The notes: a model not told the origin generated them from the sequence alone. A DNA stretch of 64,000 nucleotides from Rahnella inusitata_A (GCF_965118895.1 NZ_CBCPJJ010000014.1:62001-126000), one strand, 5' to 3'; shown: positions 43,167 through 51,784, counted from the first letter of the stretch. Program-made: numbers and translations.

Positions 43167-43197
43167 ATGTCCTCTGAGAAAAAAAATCAGAGGACAT
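43167..43197 (-). promoter_or_regulatory. Hairpin sequestering the ribosome-binding site of the DJ-1/PfpI gene
   Basis: Perfect 11-base arms (43167-43177 and 43187-43197) with a 9-nt loop. On the minus-strand RNA the 5' arm carries an anti-Shine-Dalgarno UCCUCU and the 3' arm carries AGAGGA, 6-8 bases before the ATG at 43162; the loop is U8C. It would hide the ribosome-binding site. The U-run is in the loop, so it is not an ordinary terminator for idnD. Confidence 0.6.
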
Positions 43198-43256
43198 CAT
43201 AAATTGAAACGGTGTTTTGATATTGTGAGTTGCGTGGCAGACCGGAAAAATGCAGG

Positions 43257-44288
43257 TTAGAAAACCAGCTGCACTTTTGAGGCTTTGGATTTATCCAGTG
43301 CAAACTCCAGCGCTTCCAGTAAATCACCCTGCGGGAATTCAGCGGAGAGCAATGGCATCGGATCGACGGTTTTATTCGCCAGCCATTCCACTGCCGTGTT
43401 GAACTCTTCGGTGAAGCGGAAGCTGCCGACCCAGTTAATTTCTTTGGCAATCAGCATCATCAGCGGAAATTCATTGACCACCGGCCCCATCCCGACCTGG
43501 ACCAGCGTACCGCGCGCGCGGGTGACTTCCAGACAGCGGCGGATGGATGAAGGGTGGCCGGAAGCGTCGAAGGATACATCGAAAAAGCCTTTTTCGGCCT
43601 GATACGCGGTGAAATCGCCCTGTGCGGCGTCCAGCGCTTTGTCGGCACCGACGGCGAGTGCCAGCGTGCGGCAGCGTTCGCTCGGATCCGTCACGACAAT
43701 CTGTGCCGCGCCCTGGGCTTGCGCCGCCAGTACAATCAGGCAGCCAATTGGCCCGACGCCGGACACGAATACCGTTTTGCCACGCACATCACCGGCCTGA
43801 TTCACCGCGTGAATAGCAACGGCCAGCGGTTCGGCGAACACCATCAGCCGGTCACTGACCTGATTGTCGTACGGAATGCACTGATCGCTGTCGACGATTT
43901 TGTATTGGGTAAACGCGCCGTTGATGTGCGGGAAATACATCGCGCTGCCGAAAAATTTCATCGTCGTGCATTGGTTTTCGTCGCCGGACAGGCAGTATTT
44001 ACAGGTTTTGCACGGCTTGCTTGGGTTGAGCGCCACTTTCTGGCCAGGCTGTAAACGCGGGTTGTCAGATTTCTCCACCACGCCGACCACTTCATGGCCG
44101 AGCACCATCGCTTCGCGCACTTTGAAATCACCGACTGCGCCGTGTTCGTAGTAATGCAGATCGGAGCCGCAGATGCCGCCGCGGGTAATTTTCACCAAAG
44201 TGCCCTGGCCTGTGTAATCAATTGTCTGGTCGATGACCGAAACGTCTTTTTTTCCGGTCACGACGCAGGATTGCGTGGCAGTAGTCAT
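43257..44288 (-). CDS. idnD: L-idonate 5-dehydrogenase
   Basis: A 343-residue zinc-dependent medium-chain dehydrogenase, the same length as E. coli IdnD, which interconverts L-idonate and 5-ketogluconate. Catalytic zinc: C40 (GGICGSDLHYY) and the HE pair in VLGHEVVG; structural zinc: CKTCKYCLSGDENQC; NAD motif SGVGPIGCLIV. Motifs KFFGSAMYFPH and GHPSS...CLEVTRARG are IdnD-like. No idnO/idnT/idnK genes adjoin it; 5-ketogluconate handling may depend on genes elsewhere. Confidence 0.9.
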   Translation of the reverse strand: MTTATQSCVVTGKKDVSVIDQTIDYTGQGTLVKITRGGICGSDLHYYEHGAVGDFKVREAMVLGHEVVGVVEKSDNPRLQPGQKVALNPSKPCKTCKYCLSGDENQCTTMKFFGSAMYFPHINGAFTQYKIVDSDQCIPYDNQVSDRLMVFAEPLAVAIHAVNQAGDVRGKTVFVSGVGPIGCLIVLAAQAQGAAQIVVTDPSERCRTLALAVGADKALDAAQGDFTAYQAEKGFFDVSFDASGHPSSIRRCLEVTRARGTLVQVGMGPVVNEFPLMMLIAKEINWVGSFRFTEEFNTAVEWLANKTVDPMPLLSAEFPQGDLLEALEFALDKSKASKVQLVF

Positions 44289-44361
44289 GGATTTCTCGCT
44301 CTTTAAAGGGGGCGTGTGTTGCCTGATTATCCCCAGTAAAGAGCGTTTGGGCGGTGAAAAA

Positions 44362-44377
44362 TGTGATCGCCATCACT
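44362..44377. promoter_or_regulatory. CRP site upstream of idnD
   Basis: TGTGATCGCCATCACT fits TGTGA-N6-TCACA except at the last base, 74 bp upstream of idnD. A partly symmetric TGTTACCCATAAC sequence at 44399-44411 resembles GntR/IdnR-type operators, but weakly. Confidence 0.6.
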
Positions 44378-44421
44378 TTGTGCCGTGTTACGAAAACCTG
44401 TTACCCATAACTTGAACGGAC

Positions 44422-45603
44422 TCATCTTTTTCGCGCAGGAATACTGAGGATCAGATGGGTGATCACGCCGCCGAGCAGCCCCCAGAATGCCGATCCTACG
44501 CCCAGCAACGTCACGCCGGACGCGGTGATCAGAAACGTAATGATTGCCGCGTCGCGCTGATGTTCGTTTTCCAGCGCGCGATACAAACTCCCGGCAATCG
44601 TGCCGAGCAGCGCCAGACCAGCGATGGTGTGGATCAGCGCTTCAGGCAGCGCGGTAAAGACCATGCCAATCGACCCGCCAAACACTCCGGCAATCAGATA
44701 AAACACGCCCGCCGCGACCGCGGCCATATAACGCTTTTTCGGATCGGGATGAATATCCTCGCCCATACAAATCGCGGCGGTAATGGCGGCGATACAGATG
44801 GTAAAACCGCCGAACGGTGCCAAAATCAACGCAGTCAGCGCTGTCCAGGAAATCAACGGTGAAACCGGCAGGTTGTAACCGTGCGCTTTCAGCGTGGCAA
44901 TGCCGGGTGCGTTTTGCGACGCCATCGTCACCACAAAGAAAGGAATTCCGATACCGATAATCGAGGAGAGCGTGAAATGCGGCATCACAAACTCCGGCGT
45001 GGCAAAGGTCAGCGTCTGGCCGTGCAGCGCGATATTGCCCTGTAATCCGGCGACGATAAGCCCTGCGGCCAGCGCGAGCACCACTGCGTAACGGGGCAGG
45101 GCGCGTTTCGCCAGCAGATAAACCAGGCACATCGTTCCCGCCAGCGCGAAATTGCTTTGCAGTGACGTGAAGGCGTTCAGCCCGAACCGCAACAGGATCC
45201 CGCCGAGCATTGCGGCCGAGAGCGCCTGTGGAATGTAATGCATCAGTCTGGCGAATAATCCGGTGACGCCGCACAGCAGAATCAGCCCGCTAGCAAACAC
45301 GAAAACGCCAATCGCTTCGTTGATCGAGGTACCGGGCAGGCTGGTGACCAGCAGCGCCGCGCCGGGCGTCGACCACGCGGTCACCACCGGCGTGCGGTAA
45401 TACAATGATAAACCGATGCTGGTGACGCCCATTCCCAGGCCGAGCATGCTCAGCCAGCCGCCAATCTGCCCCGCAGTGGCACCTGCCGCCTCTGCCGCCT
45501 GAAAGATAATCGCCGCTGAGCTGGTATATCCGACTAATACGGCAACAAATCCGGCGATCACCGCCGAAAACGTGAGATCCCTGACGTTGAAACGTGACGA
45601 CAT
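44422..45603 (-). CDS. BenE-family benzoate/H+ symporter-like transporter
   Basis: A 393-residue inner-membrane protein with about 12 hydrophobic helices of the BenE family (E. coli YdcO is a relative). Characteristic blocks are VGYTSSAAIIFQAAEAAGA, TPVVTAWSTPGAALL and VTMASQNAPGIATLKAHGY, the last holding the substrate-site asparagine region of the UraA/NCS2-like fold. No benzoate catabolic genes are visible, so substrate is open. It is divergent from an acetyltransferase and upstream of idnD with 133 bp between. Confidence 0.85.
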   Translation of the reverse strand: MSSRFNVRDLTFSAVIAGFVAVLVGYTSSAAIIFQAAEAAGATAGQIGGWLSMLGLGMGVTSIGLSLYYRTPVVTAWSTPGAALLVTSLPGTSINEAIGVFVFASGLILLCGVTGLFARLMHYIPQALSAAMLGGILLRFGLNAFTSLQSNFALAGTMCLVYLLAKRALPRYAVVLALAAGLIVAGLQGNIALHGQTLTFATPEFVMPHFTLSSIIGIGIPFFVVTMASQNAPGIATLKAHGYNLPVSPLISWTALTALILAPFGGFTICIAAITAAICMGEDIHPDPKKRYMAAVAAGVFYLIAGVFGGSIGMVFTALPEALIHTIAGLALLGTIAGSLYRALENEHQRDAAIITFLITASGVTLLGVGSAFWGLLGGVITHLILSIPARKR

Positions 45604-45686
45604 GGCTGAAAAATCCTTCTGGCGAAAAGAACGACAGTTGCAATAAACTGCATGGAGATTACTTATATTTAACAGAGAGAAAGCCC

Positions 45687-46139
45687 ATGAGCCAATCTGA
45701 TCACATTGTTATTCGCCCATTAACATCCGCTGACCGTGAAGGCTGGGAAACGCTGTGGCGCGATTATCTCGATTTTTATCAGTCAAGGCTCGACCCTTCG
45801 CAGTTTGATTTCACGTTCCAGCGTCTTTCGGACCCGAACTACGCGGGTATGTTTGGCTTTTTGGCGGAATATCAGGGGAAACTGGTCGGGCTGGTGAACT
45901 GCCTGAATCACGATCACGGCTGGCATATGAATCAGGTGGTATACCTGCAGGATTTATATGTCGATGACAGCGCGCGCAATCTGGGGATCGGGCAGAAGCT
46001 GATTGAAGCGGTGTACGCTTACGCCGACGAGAACGGCAAAGCCAACGTGTACTGGATGACGCAAACCACCAACCACACCGCGCGCAAACTGTATGACCGG
46101 GTTGGGCAGCCGACCAACTTTATGAAATATATCCGTTAA
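45687..46139 (+). CDS. GNAT-family N-acetyltransferase
   Basis: A 150-residue GNAT acetyltransferase; the acetyl-CoA-binding segment is VYLQDLYVDDSARNLGIGQKLI and the C-terminal part YWMTQTTNHTARKLYDRVG. Start at the ATG at 45687 after GAGAGAAAG. It is convergent with the next acetyltransferase; the two stop codons overlap in one TTAA tetranucleotide. Substrate unknown. Confidence 0.85.
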   Translation: MSQSDHIVIRPLTSADREGWETLWRDYLDFYQSRLDPSQFDFTFQRLSDPNYAGMFGFLAEYQGKLVGLVNCLNHDHGWHMNQVVYLQDLYVDDSARNLGIGQKLIEAVYAYADENGKANVYWMTQTTNHTARKLYDRVGQPTNFMKYIR

Positions 46140-46606
46140 AGCGGTTTGCGCATGTTCATTTTGGTGGTGACGTAACCCAGGCTGGCGTACAACGCCTGTG
46201 CGCCCGGATTGCTGGCGAAAACATTCAGTTCGATCGCTACACTGCCGAGTTGGCGCAGGCGTTCCTCCATCAGACGAAACGCGGCGGCGGCATGTCCCTG
46301 ACGGCGAAATTGCGGATAAACCGTCAGCTCATACACAAACGCGCTGCGCACGCCGTACCGTTCCACGTTGGCAAACCACAGATAGCCGGCGGTTTCGCTT
46401 TGTTCGTCGGCTTTAATTTCAAACAGATAATGATCGGGCGTGTTGATGCCCTGCGGCAGCGCGTTCTGCGTTGAACTTCGCGCGCGTTCAAGGGCCGTCT
46501 CTTCCAGCCACAAACCGGCTGTCACATTTTCTTCGGCGTAATCTATTGCCAGCTGCTCTGCGAATTCCTCAAAGAACGTGGCGCTCATGGGCATTAATAC
46601 AGTCAT
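46136..46606 (-). CDS. GNAT-family N-acetyltransferase
   Basis: A 156-residue GNAT protein with VYELTVYPQFRRQGHAAAAFRLM as the acetyl-CoA loop and ELNVFASNPGAQALYASLGYV. The N-terminal MPMSATFFEEFAEQLAIDYAEENV is found in bacterial enzymes annotated simply as GNAT. It probably acetylates a small amine or a protein N terminus. Start at 46606 (GAGGG five bases upstream) or 12 bases further in. The gene is 14 bp downstream of the unknown exported protein in the same direction. Confidence 0.8.
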   Translation of the reverse strand: MTVLMPMSATFFEEFAEQLAIDYAEENVTAGLWLEETALERARSSTQNALPQGINTPDHYLFEIKADEQSETAGYLWFANVERYGVRSAFVYELTVYPQFRRQGHAAAAFRLMEERLRQLGSVAIELNVFASNPGAQALYASLGYVTTKMNMRKPL

Positions 46607-46620
46607 CCTTTCCCTCTGCG

Positions 46621-47160
46621 TTATTTAATGATTTCCGGTTTTTTATACGGCGTCACATAGCATTCGCTGATGGTGGTCGAATGGCTTTCCGCCTGCGTGA
46701 TGATGTAGCCGTTGTCGGTCAGCGCTACCGAACTGTACGGCGTCTGATTGTCTTTATCCGCCACCACTTCCTGGAAAGACTGAATGATTTTGGCTTTCTC
46801 ACCGGCGCGCGTCGGATCGTCCAGCCCTTCGACCTGAATCATCGCCTGCTTAAACTGATTGCTGAACGACGTTTTGCCAATCCGGCTTTCGATGATCGCT
46901 TTGATATTTACCGTCACCTCATTGCCCAGCAAAAACAGCGTATTGCTTTGGTAAACCAGCACGTTTTTGCGTTTAGACACCACAAAACCGTTCTCGATCA
47001 CCTTCATTTTGTTGTTGTTGGCGTAGGTCACGTCATCCAGGCAAATGGTCTTATCGCCCACCTTAAACTGGTTAAAGCGGGTTTTGATTTCTTTCGGCGT
47101 CGATGCCGCCTGCGAGCACAGCGGCACAAGTAACAGCAGAGGTAAAAGCCATGACTTCAT
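46621..47160 (-). CDS. Exported protein of unknown function
   Basis: A 179-residue protein with a clear Sec signal peptide (MKSWLLPLLLLVPLCSQAA, cleavage near residue 18-19) and two cysteines in the mature part (TICLDDVTY and SECYVTPY) that could form a disulfide. I recognise no domain. The mature part is predicted mixed alpha/beta. AGGAAACTCCT precedes the ATG. It is divergent from the dCache chemoreceptor and is followed by a GNAT gene. Confidence 0.75.
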   Translation of the reverse strand: MKSWLLPLLLLVPLCSQAASTPKEIKTRFNQFKVGDKTICLDDVTYANNNKMKVIENGFVVSKRKNVLVYQSNTLFLLGNEVTVNIKAIIESRIGKTSFSNQFKQAMIQVEGLDDPTRAGEKAKIIQSFQEVVADKDNQTPYSSVALTDNGYIITQAESHSTTISECYVTPYKKPEIIK

Positions 47161-47267
47161 AGGAGTTTCCTGAACAGGTCTGAATTAGCCGACATAACAG
47201 CAGTATAGGGAGACGTGGGCAGGATGCGAACGTTTATCTTTTCGGGGAGGATTTTACCCGTTTTGGC

Positions 47268-47294
47268 TAAAGCATCTCCGGTCTGTGCCGATAA
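47268..47294 (+). promoter_or_regulatory. Sigma-28 (FliA) promoter of the dCache chemoreceptor
   Basis: TAAAGCAT, 11 bp, GCCGATAA: the -10 is an exact consensus, the -35 matches six of eight, and the spacing is exact. It lies 112 bp upstream of the start codon. Confidence 0.88.
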
Positions 47295-47405
47295 TTCAGA
47301 CGATAACGGAATTCCTGCTCATCCGCAGAGGACATGTATCAGGGACAGATAACCCATTTTCTACAGTGAGTTTTTCACAGCACGTTGACTGTTCCGGGGA
47401 GTTTT

Positions 47406-49409
47406 ATGAGTCAGAGTCAGGCGTTCTCACCTGCGGCCACGGCTGCGCCAAAGAAGCAAAAAACACAGCAAAGAAAGGCGATGCGCACCCGCACGCTGAT
47501 GCTGATTGTCGGGCTGCTGACCATCAGTCTGGGTTACATCATTACGGTCGGTTTGCTGAGCTGGCAGTCCGCCAATCAGCAACGTGATATCGCCCGCCGT
47601 TATCTTCAGCAGACCGCCAACACCGACGGTTATCTTGCCCGTCAGAAACTCGATACTGCACTCTATGCCGCCCGCGATCTGGGGCAGAGCATGCTGAGCC
47701 TGCGCGAAGCCGGACACGCCGACCGCAAACTGGCCGATACATTGTTGCAAAACGCGCTAAAAAATCACCCGGATTTCCTCTCTATGTCGCTGGCGTGGGA
47801 GCCGGACGCGTTTGATGGCAAAGATGACGAGTTAGCCGCCCAGCCGGGGCAGGATCCGGACGGTCGCTATGTCCGTTATGTTGACCGCGACACCAGCGGC
47901 AACGTCGTGCTGCATAACCTGACCGATTACGAAACGCCGGGCAGCGGCGATTATTATCTGCTGCCGCGTAAGCTGAAAAAAGAGGTGATACTCGAGCCTT
48001 ATAGCTATCCGTACAACGGCGTCAATACACTGCTGACTTCGATTGCCGTGCCTATCATCGTCGAGGGCAAATTCCTGGGATCGGTTACGGCGGATTTCTC
48101 GCTGCAAACTTTGCAGACCATGGTCAACGGCATCAAACCCTATCAGGGCACCGGCTATGCGATGCTGTTTTCGCAGTCCGGTAATTACATTTCCTCGCCG
48201 CAAAAAGATCAGGTGACGAAAAAACTGGAAAACGATGCGCCGTTGCTGAAAAGCATCCAGACCGGCGCATTTTTTAGCAGTGAGCAGCAGGATCCCATAC
48301 TGGGCGAAAAAGCCTTTGCCGAATTTGTGCCGATTCAGATTGGCAATACCGGTACGCCGTGGATGCTGGGGATTGTGGCGCCGGTCAATGCGGTGATGAA
48401 AGAGAGCACGCGGCAGTTGTATTCCGCGCTGGTGCTGATGGTATTAAGCATCGTCGTAGTGTTTGCCGTGTTGAGCATTATTTTCACCCGCAAAGTGCTG
48501 CGCCCGGTCGGCGGTGAACCGGCAGATGCCGCGAAAATTGCGCTGACGGTGGCCGACGGCGATTTAACGCATCCGATTGTGACGCAGAAAAATGACCGCA
48601 CCAGTATCTTCTTCGCGCTGCAAACCATGCAGGCGCAGCTGAGGCACGTGGTGACTGACATTATTTCCACCAGTCACGCCGTCGGCAGCGGGGCGTCGCA
48701 GATTGCGGCGGGGAATATCGACCTGGCTTCGCGAACCGAGCAGCAGGCCGCCGCGCTGGAAGAAACCGCCGCCAGCATGGAACAGCTGACCGCTACGGTA
48801 AAACAAAACGCTGACAACGCGCACGTTGCTACCGAGCTGACCGAAAACGCCACCACGATTGCCGGAAAGGGGAATAGCATTATGTCCGACGTTGTGGGAA
48901 TTATGGGCGAGATTGACGACAGTTCGCGTCGCATTGCTGACATTACTTCCGTTATCAACGGCATCGCGTTTCAGACCAATATTCTGGCGCTGAACGCGGC
49001 GGTTGAAGCCGCCCGCGCAGGCGAACAGGGGCGCGGATTCGCGGTAGTTGCAGCGGAAGTGCGCAGTCTGGCGCAGCGCAGCGCCGACGCGGTAAAAGAG
49101 ATTTCCGCACTGATCGCGGAATCGACCTCACGCGTCGATCACGGTGTCGGGCTGGTAAAAAATGCCGGTGAGACGATGAAAGAGATCATGAAAGCGATCA
49201 CCGACGTGCGCGACATCATGAGTGAAATCGTCTCGGCCTCCGACGAGCAGTCGCGCGGTATCACTCAGGTCACGCAGGCGGTGCATGAGATGGACGGCGT
49301 CACCCAGCAAAACTCCGCGCTGGTGCAGCAGGCCTCTGCCGCCTCGGCTTCGCTTGAAGATCAGGCACGCCGCCTCAACGAAATCGTGCAGGTGTTCCGG
49401 CTGAAATAA
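47406..49409 (+). CDS. Methyl-accepting chemotaxis protein with dCache-type sensor
   Basis: A 667-residue transmembrane chemoreceptor: TM1 at about 30-52, a large periplasmic region (about 55-335) with dCache features (LSMSLAWEPDAFDGKD, VRYVDRD, ILEPYSYP, LGSVTADFSL), TM2 at about 338-361, HAMP, and a methyl-accepting signalling domain with INGIAFQTNILALNAAVEAA. It ends EIVQVFRLK without the NWETF tether of the other receptor. dCache domains commonly bind amino acids or organic acids. Start at 47406 after GGGGAG. Confidence 0.92.
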   Translation: MSQSQAFSPAATAAPKKQKTQQRKAMRTRTLMLIVGLLTISLGYIITVGLLSWQSANQQRDIARRYLQQTANTDGYLARQKLDTALYAARDLGQSMLSLREAGHADRKLADTLLQNALKNHPDFLSMSLAWEPDAFDGKDDELAAQPGQDPDGRYVRYVDRDTSGNVVLHNLTDYETPGSGDYYLLPRKLKKEVILEPYSYPYNGVNTLLTSIAVPIIVEGKFLGSVTADFSLQTLQTMVNGIKPYQGTGYAMLFSQSGNYISSPQKDQVTKKLENDAPLLKSIQTGAFFSSEQQDPILGEKAFAEFVPIQIGNTGTPWMLGIVAPVNAVMKESTRQLYSALVLMVLSIVVVFAVLSIIFTRKVLRPVGGEPADAAKIALTVADGDLTHPIVTQKNDRTSIFFALQTMQAQLRHVVTDIISTSHAVGSGASQIAAGNIDLASRTEQQAAALEETAASMEQLTATVKQNADNAHVATELTENATTIAGKGNSIMSDVVGIMGEIDDSSRRIADITSVINGIAFQTNILALNAAVEAARAGEQGRGFAVVAAEVRSLAQRSADAVKEISALIAESTSRVDHGVGLVKNAGETMKEIMKAITDVRDIMSEIVSASDEQSRGITQVTQAVHEMDGVTQQNSALVQQASAASASLEDQARRLNEIVQVFRLK

Positions 49410-49420
49410 TGATTTACACC

Positions 49421-49449
49421 GCCTTCTCCCGCCGGGGAGAAGGCTTTTT
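49421..49449 (+). terminator. Rho-independent terminator of the dCache chemoreceptor
   Basis: GC-rich stem GCCTTCTCCC / GGGGAGAAGGC with a 3-nt loop followed by five T, 11 bp after the stop. Confidence 0.9.
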
Positions 49450-49517
49450 CTGACGACACATCCCCTTTTCTGCGCTATGTTTTTTATCCTTTTGCTTTAT
49501 TTCTTCAGGAGTTCGTC

Positions 49518-50153
49518 ATGAGCCAGCCTTCGCTGATTTTATATTCCGACGCCAATTATTTCAGTCCTTACGTGATGTCAGCCTTTGTCGCGTTGACTGA
49601 AAAAGGCATTCCGTTTGAACTGGAAACCGTCGATCTGGCCGAAGCGGAGAACCTGAAGGAAACGTATTCGGCGATTTCCGTCACCCGCCGCGTGCCGACG
49701 CTCACCAATGGCACTTTTGTCTTATCTGAATCTTCTGCGATTGACGAATATGTTGATGAGCTGTTCCCCGCGCCGACGTTTCCGGCGATTTATCCGCTCG
49801 ATCCGGAAAACCGCGCCAAGGCCCGCGAAGTTCAGGCGTGGCTGCGCAGCGATCTGATGCCTGTCCGTGAAGAACGTTCGACTGAAGTGGTGTTTGCCGG
49901 TGCGAAACGTCCGGCGCTGTCCGCCAAAGGTCAGCAGGCCGCCGAAAAACTTTACGCCGCCGCTGAGCGTCTGCTCGGTGATAAAACGCATTTGTTTGGT
50001 GAATGGAGTATTGCGGATGTGGATCTGGCGCTGATGCTGAACCGTCTGCATATAAACGGCGATCCGATGCCGGAAAAACTCGCCGCTTACGCCGAGGCGC
50101 AATGGCAAAGACCTTCAGTTTTAGAATGGCTGGCGTTATCAGCGAAGAAATAA
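49518..50153 (+). CDS. yfcF: Glutathione S-transferase YfcF
   Basis: A 211-residue GST; the N-terminal domain starts SLILYSDANYFSPYVMSAFV, with TRRVPTLTNG (cis-Pro) and LSESSAIDEYVDELF; the C-terminal domain contains RAKAREVQAWLRSDLMPVREER and GEWSIADVDLALMLNRL. It matches E. coli YfcF (214 residues), which has glutathione transferase and peroxidase activity. AGGAG lies upstream of the ATG. It has no operon partners. Confidence 0.9.
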   Translation: MSQPSLILYSDANYFSPYVMSAFVALTEKGIPFELETVDLAEAENLKETYSAISVTRRVPTLTNGTFVLSESSAIDEYVDELFPAPTFPAIYPLDPENRAKAREVQAWLRSDLMPVREERSTEVVFAGAKRPALSAKGQQAAEKLYAAAERLLGDKTHLFGEWSIADVDLALMLNRLHINGDPMPEKLAAYAEAQWQRPSVLEWLALSAKK

Positions 50154-50200
50154 AATGAAGGGCGCAGTCAGCCGAAAAACTGACTGCGCGAAAAAGCAGA

Positions 50201-50644
50201 TTACAGAGATTTGGTCAGGAAAAAGCGCGTATGGGTTGAAGGTGCATCCTCCGGCGCACGGGAGTCATCGATGTAATCTTCCAGTGCCATCTGCACGTTA
50301 TATCCCATACGTTCATAAAACGGACGCGCCTGAAAACTGAAGGTATCAACCAGTGAATACCGGCAGCCACGCGCTTTGGCTTCTTCTTCCGCTTCGGTAA
50401 TCAGTTGCGTGCCGACATCTTTCCCGCGCAGTGACTCATCAACCCACAACATCTGAATGTACATCCACTTTCCGACAGTTTCAGCCACAATCCCGGCCTG
50501 CTTCTTGCCGTTCTCATCTTCAACAAATACGCCTAACTCACGGAGTGTTGGCCTGTGAATAAAGTTGCTGTTGAAATTACGCAGTTCTGTTTTGATTTCT
50601 TCAAGGTCTTCGGGGGACGGTGTATGGGTGAGACGGGTCTTCAT
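50201..50644 (-). CDS. GNAT-family N-acetyltransferase
   Basis: A 147-residue GNAT enzyme with IQMLWVDESLRGKDVGTQLITEAEEEAKARGC (acetyl-CoA loop RGKDVG) and TFSFQARPFYERMGY. Start at the ATG at 50644 (MKTRLTHTPSPEDLEEIKTE) behind AAGGA; the frame remains open to 50719 through the adjacent terminator, so the longer form is unlikely. Convergent with yfcF. Substrate unknown. Confidence 0.85.
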   Translation of the reverse strand: MKTRLTHTPSPEDLEEIKTELRNFNSNFIHRPTLRELGVFVEDENGKKQAGIVAETVGKWMYIQMLWVDESLRGKDVGTQLITEAEEEAKARGCRYSLVDTFSFQARPFYERMGYNVQMALEDYIDDSRAPEDAPSTHTRFFLTKSL

Positions 50645-50714
50645 GACAGGATTCCTTATAAGTGTCGGCAATCCAGAATAGACAATCGTGCAGGAAGTTT
50701 CCAATGAAGCCGAA

Positions 50715-50756
50715 ACCAAAAAAAAGCCTGTGGAAGATGAGCTTCCACAGGCTTTT
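50715..50756 (-). terminator. Rho-independent terminator of the BhsA/YhcN-type gene
   Basis: Stem AAGCCTGTGGAAG / CTTCCACAGGCTT (13 bp) with loop ATGAG; on the minus strand it is followed by eight T. Confidence 0.9.
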
Positions 50757-50793
50757 CAGCGGGTTTTATCGGAGCGATGATCCGGCGTGACGA

Positions 50794-51051
50794 TTATTTG
50801 TAGATTTCAGCGTCAGCGTGCAGTTTGTTGTTACCGGTCACGGAGATGATGCGGTAAGAAGACGCACCGGCATCTTTCGCCTGCTGTGACAGTTTCGCTT
50901 CCAGGCCACTCAGGGTAGTGGAGTTAGCGGCGGAGATAACACCGATTTTCTGCATGTCACCGGATGGCTGAGTGACCTGCTGAGCCGCGAAGCTACCGAA
51001 AGAAATCAGGGAGAGGGTGGCAGCTACAGCAAAAATTTTGACGTTTTTCAT
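50794..51051 (-). CDS. Small periplasmic DUF1471 protein (YhcN/BhsA/McbA type)
   Basis: An 85-residue exported protein: signal peptide to about residue 22 (SFGSFA-AQQV), then a single DUF1471 domain with MQKIGVISAANSTTLSGLEAKLSQQAKDAGASSYRI compressed in the family pattern, ending NNKLHADAEIYK. Relatives in E. coli (YhcN, BhsA, McbA, YdgH paralogues) are induced by acid, peroxide or biofilm growth. It is monocistronic with a strong terminator. Confidence 0.88.
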   Translation of the reverse strand: MKNVKIFAVAATLSLISFGSFAAQQVTQPSGDMQKIGVISAANSTTLSGLEAKLSQQAKDAGASSYRIISVTGNNKLHADAEIYK

Positions 51052-51467
51052 GATAAGTATTCCATTCAGGTTTGTGAGAGTGAAAGGTGGTTGCCTTTCG
51101 ATGGAGGTATAATAGGCCTGATACGCGGAGATGAAAAACGGATTGATTTGAGTAAGTCATTCAAAATATTTGGTCTACTTTTTACGCAATTTTACGTCCC
51201 TGTGCGTGTACCTGACGAAACCCCCTGAATGCTGACGCAGCCTTAAACAACGTCACTTTATGCTGCTATTTTCTCCTTCCTGCTGATTTTTGGCGGGTTT
51301 GTCGATTCAGTGCTACGCTTTCAGGGTAGTATCAGAAACGGGTTGTGCGTGGGGCATGAAAATAAACCTGCCACCCAGACCGCAGCATCTTAAAGGTTCT
51401 GCTTTTGTTTGGCCGACTTGGCTGAACAATATTCACGGTAACGGAAATTTATTCGGAGGAGTCGAAA
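51052..51467. other. Gene-free gap with divergent promoters
   Basis: A 416-bp stretch between two small divergent stress-type genes. A TATTAT-like -10 on the minus strand near 51106-51111 could serve the DUF1471 gene, and weak TTGTTT/AATATT hexamers at 51405/51428 could serve the YeaQ-type gene. A reading frame from 51290 overlaps the YeaQ-type gene out of frame and is not believed to be coding. Nothing else is seen. Confidence 0.4.
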
Positions 51468-51716
51468 ATGGGAATTTTATCCTGGATCATCTTTGGTCTT
51501 ATTGCAGGTATTCTGGCTAAGTGGATCATGCCGGGCAAAGATGGCGGCGGTTTCATTCTGACTGTAGTACTGGGTGTTGTCGGTGCTGTAGTGGGTGGTT
51601 ACATCAGTACTTTCTTCGGCTTTGGCCGCGTAGACGGTTTCAACTTCGGCAGCTTCGTTGTCGCGGTAATCGGTGCGATTGTGGTTCTGTTTATTTACCG
51701 CAAAATCAGGAGCTAA
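51468..51716 (+). CDS. GlsB/YeaQ/YmgE-family small membrane protein
   Basis: An 82-residue, very hydrophobic glycine-rich protein with three transmembrane segments (ILSWIIFGLIAGILAKWIMPG, LTVVLGVVGAVVGGYIS, FGSFVVAVIGAIVVLFIY). It is the GlsB/YeaQ/YmgE (transglycosylase-associated) family, often sigma-S dependent; biochemical role unknown. GGAGGAG ribosome-binding site and its own terminator. Confidence 0.9.
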   Translation: MGILSWIIFGLIAGILAKWIMPGKDGGGFILTVVLGVVGAVVGGYISTFFGFGRVDGFNFGSFVVAVIGAIVVLFIYRKIRS

Positions 51717-51743
51717 TGGGTTTCCATTACGCCTGAAAAAGAC

Positions 51744-51771
51744 AAAAGCCGCGCAGTGTCGCGGCTTTTTT
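51744..51771 (+). terminator. Rho-independent terminator of the YeaQ-type gene
   Basis: Stem AAAAGCCGCG / CGCGGCTTTT with loop CAGTGT and six T. Confidence 0.9.
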
Positions 51772-51784
51772 GTATCTTAAAACC

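Noticed and set aside
43167..43197. Terminator for idnD
   Set aside because: The T-run lies in the loop instead of after the stem, and the 3' arm contains the next gene's ribosome-binding site.
51290..51520. 76-codon frame overlapping the YeaQ-type gene
   Set aside because: It overlaps a well-supported small membrane protein gene in another frame and contains that gene's ribosome-binding site.
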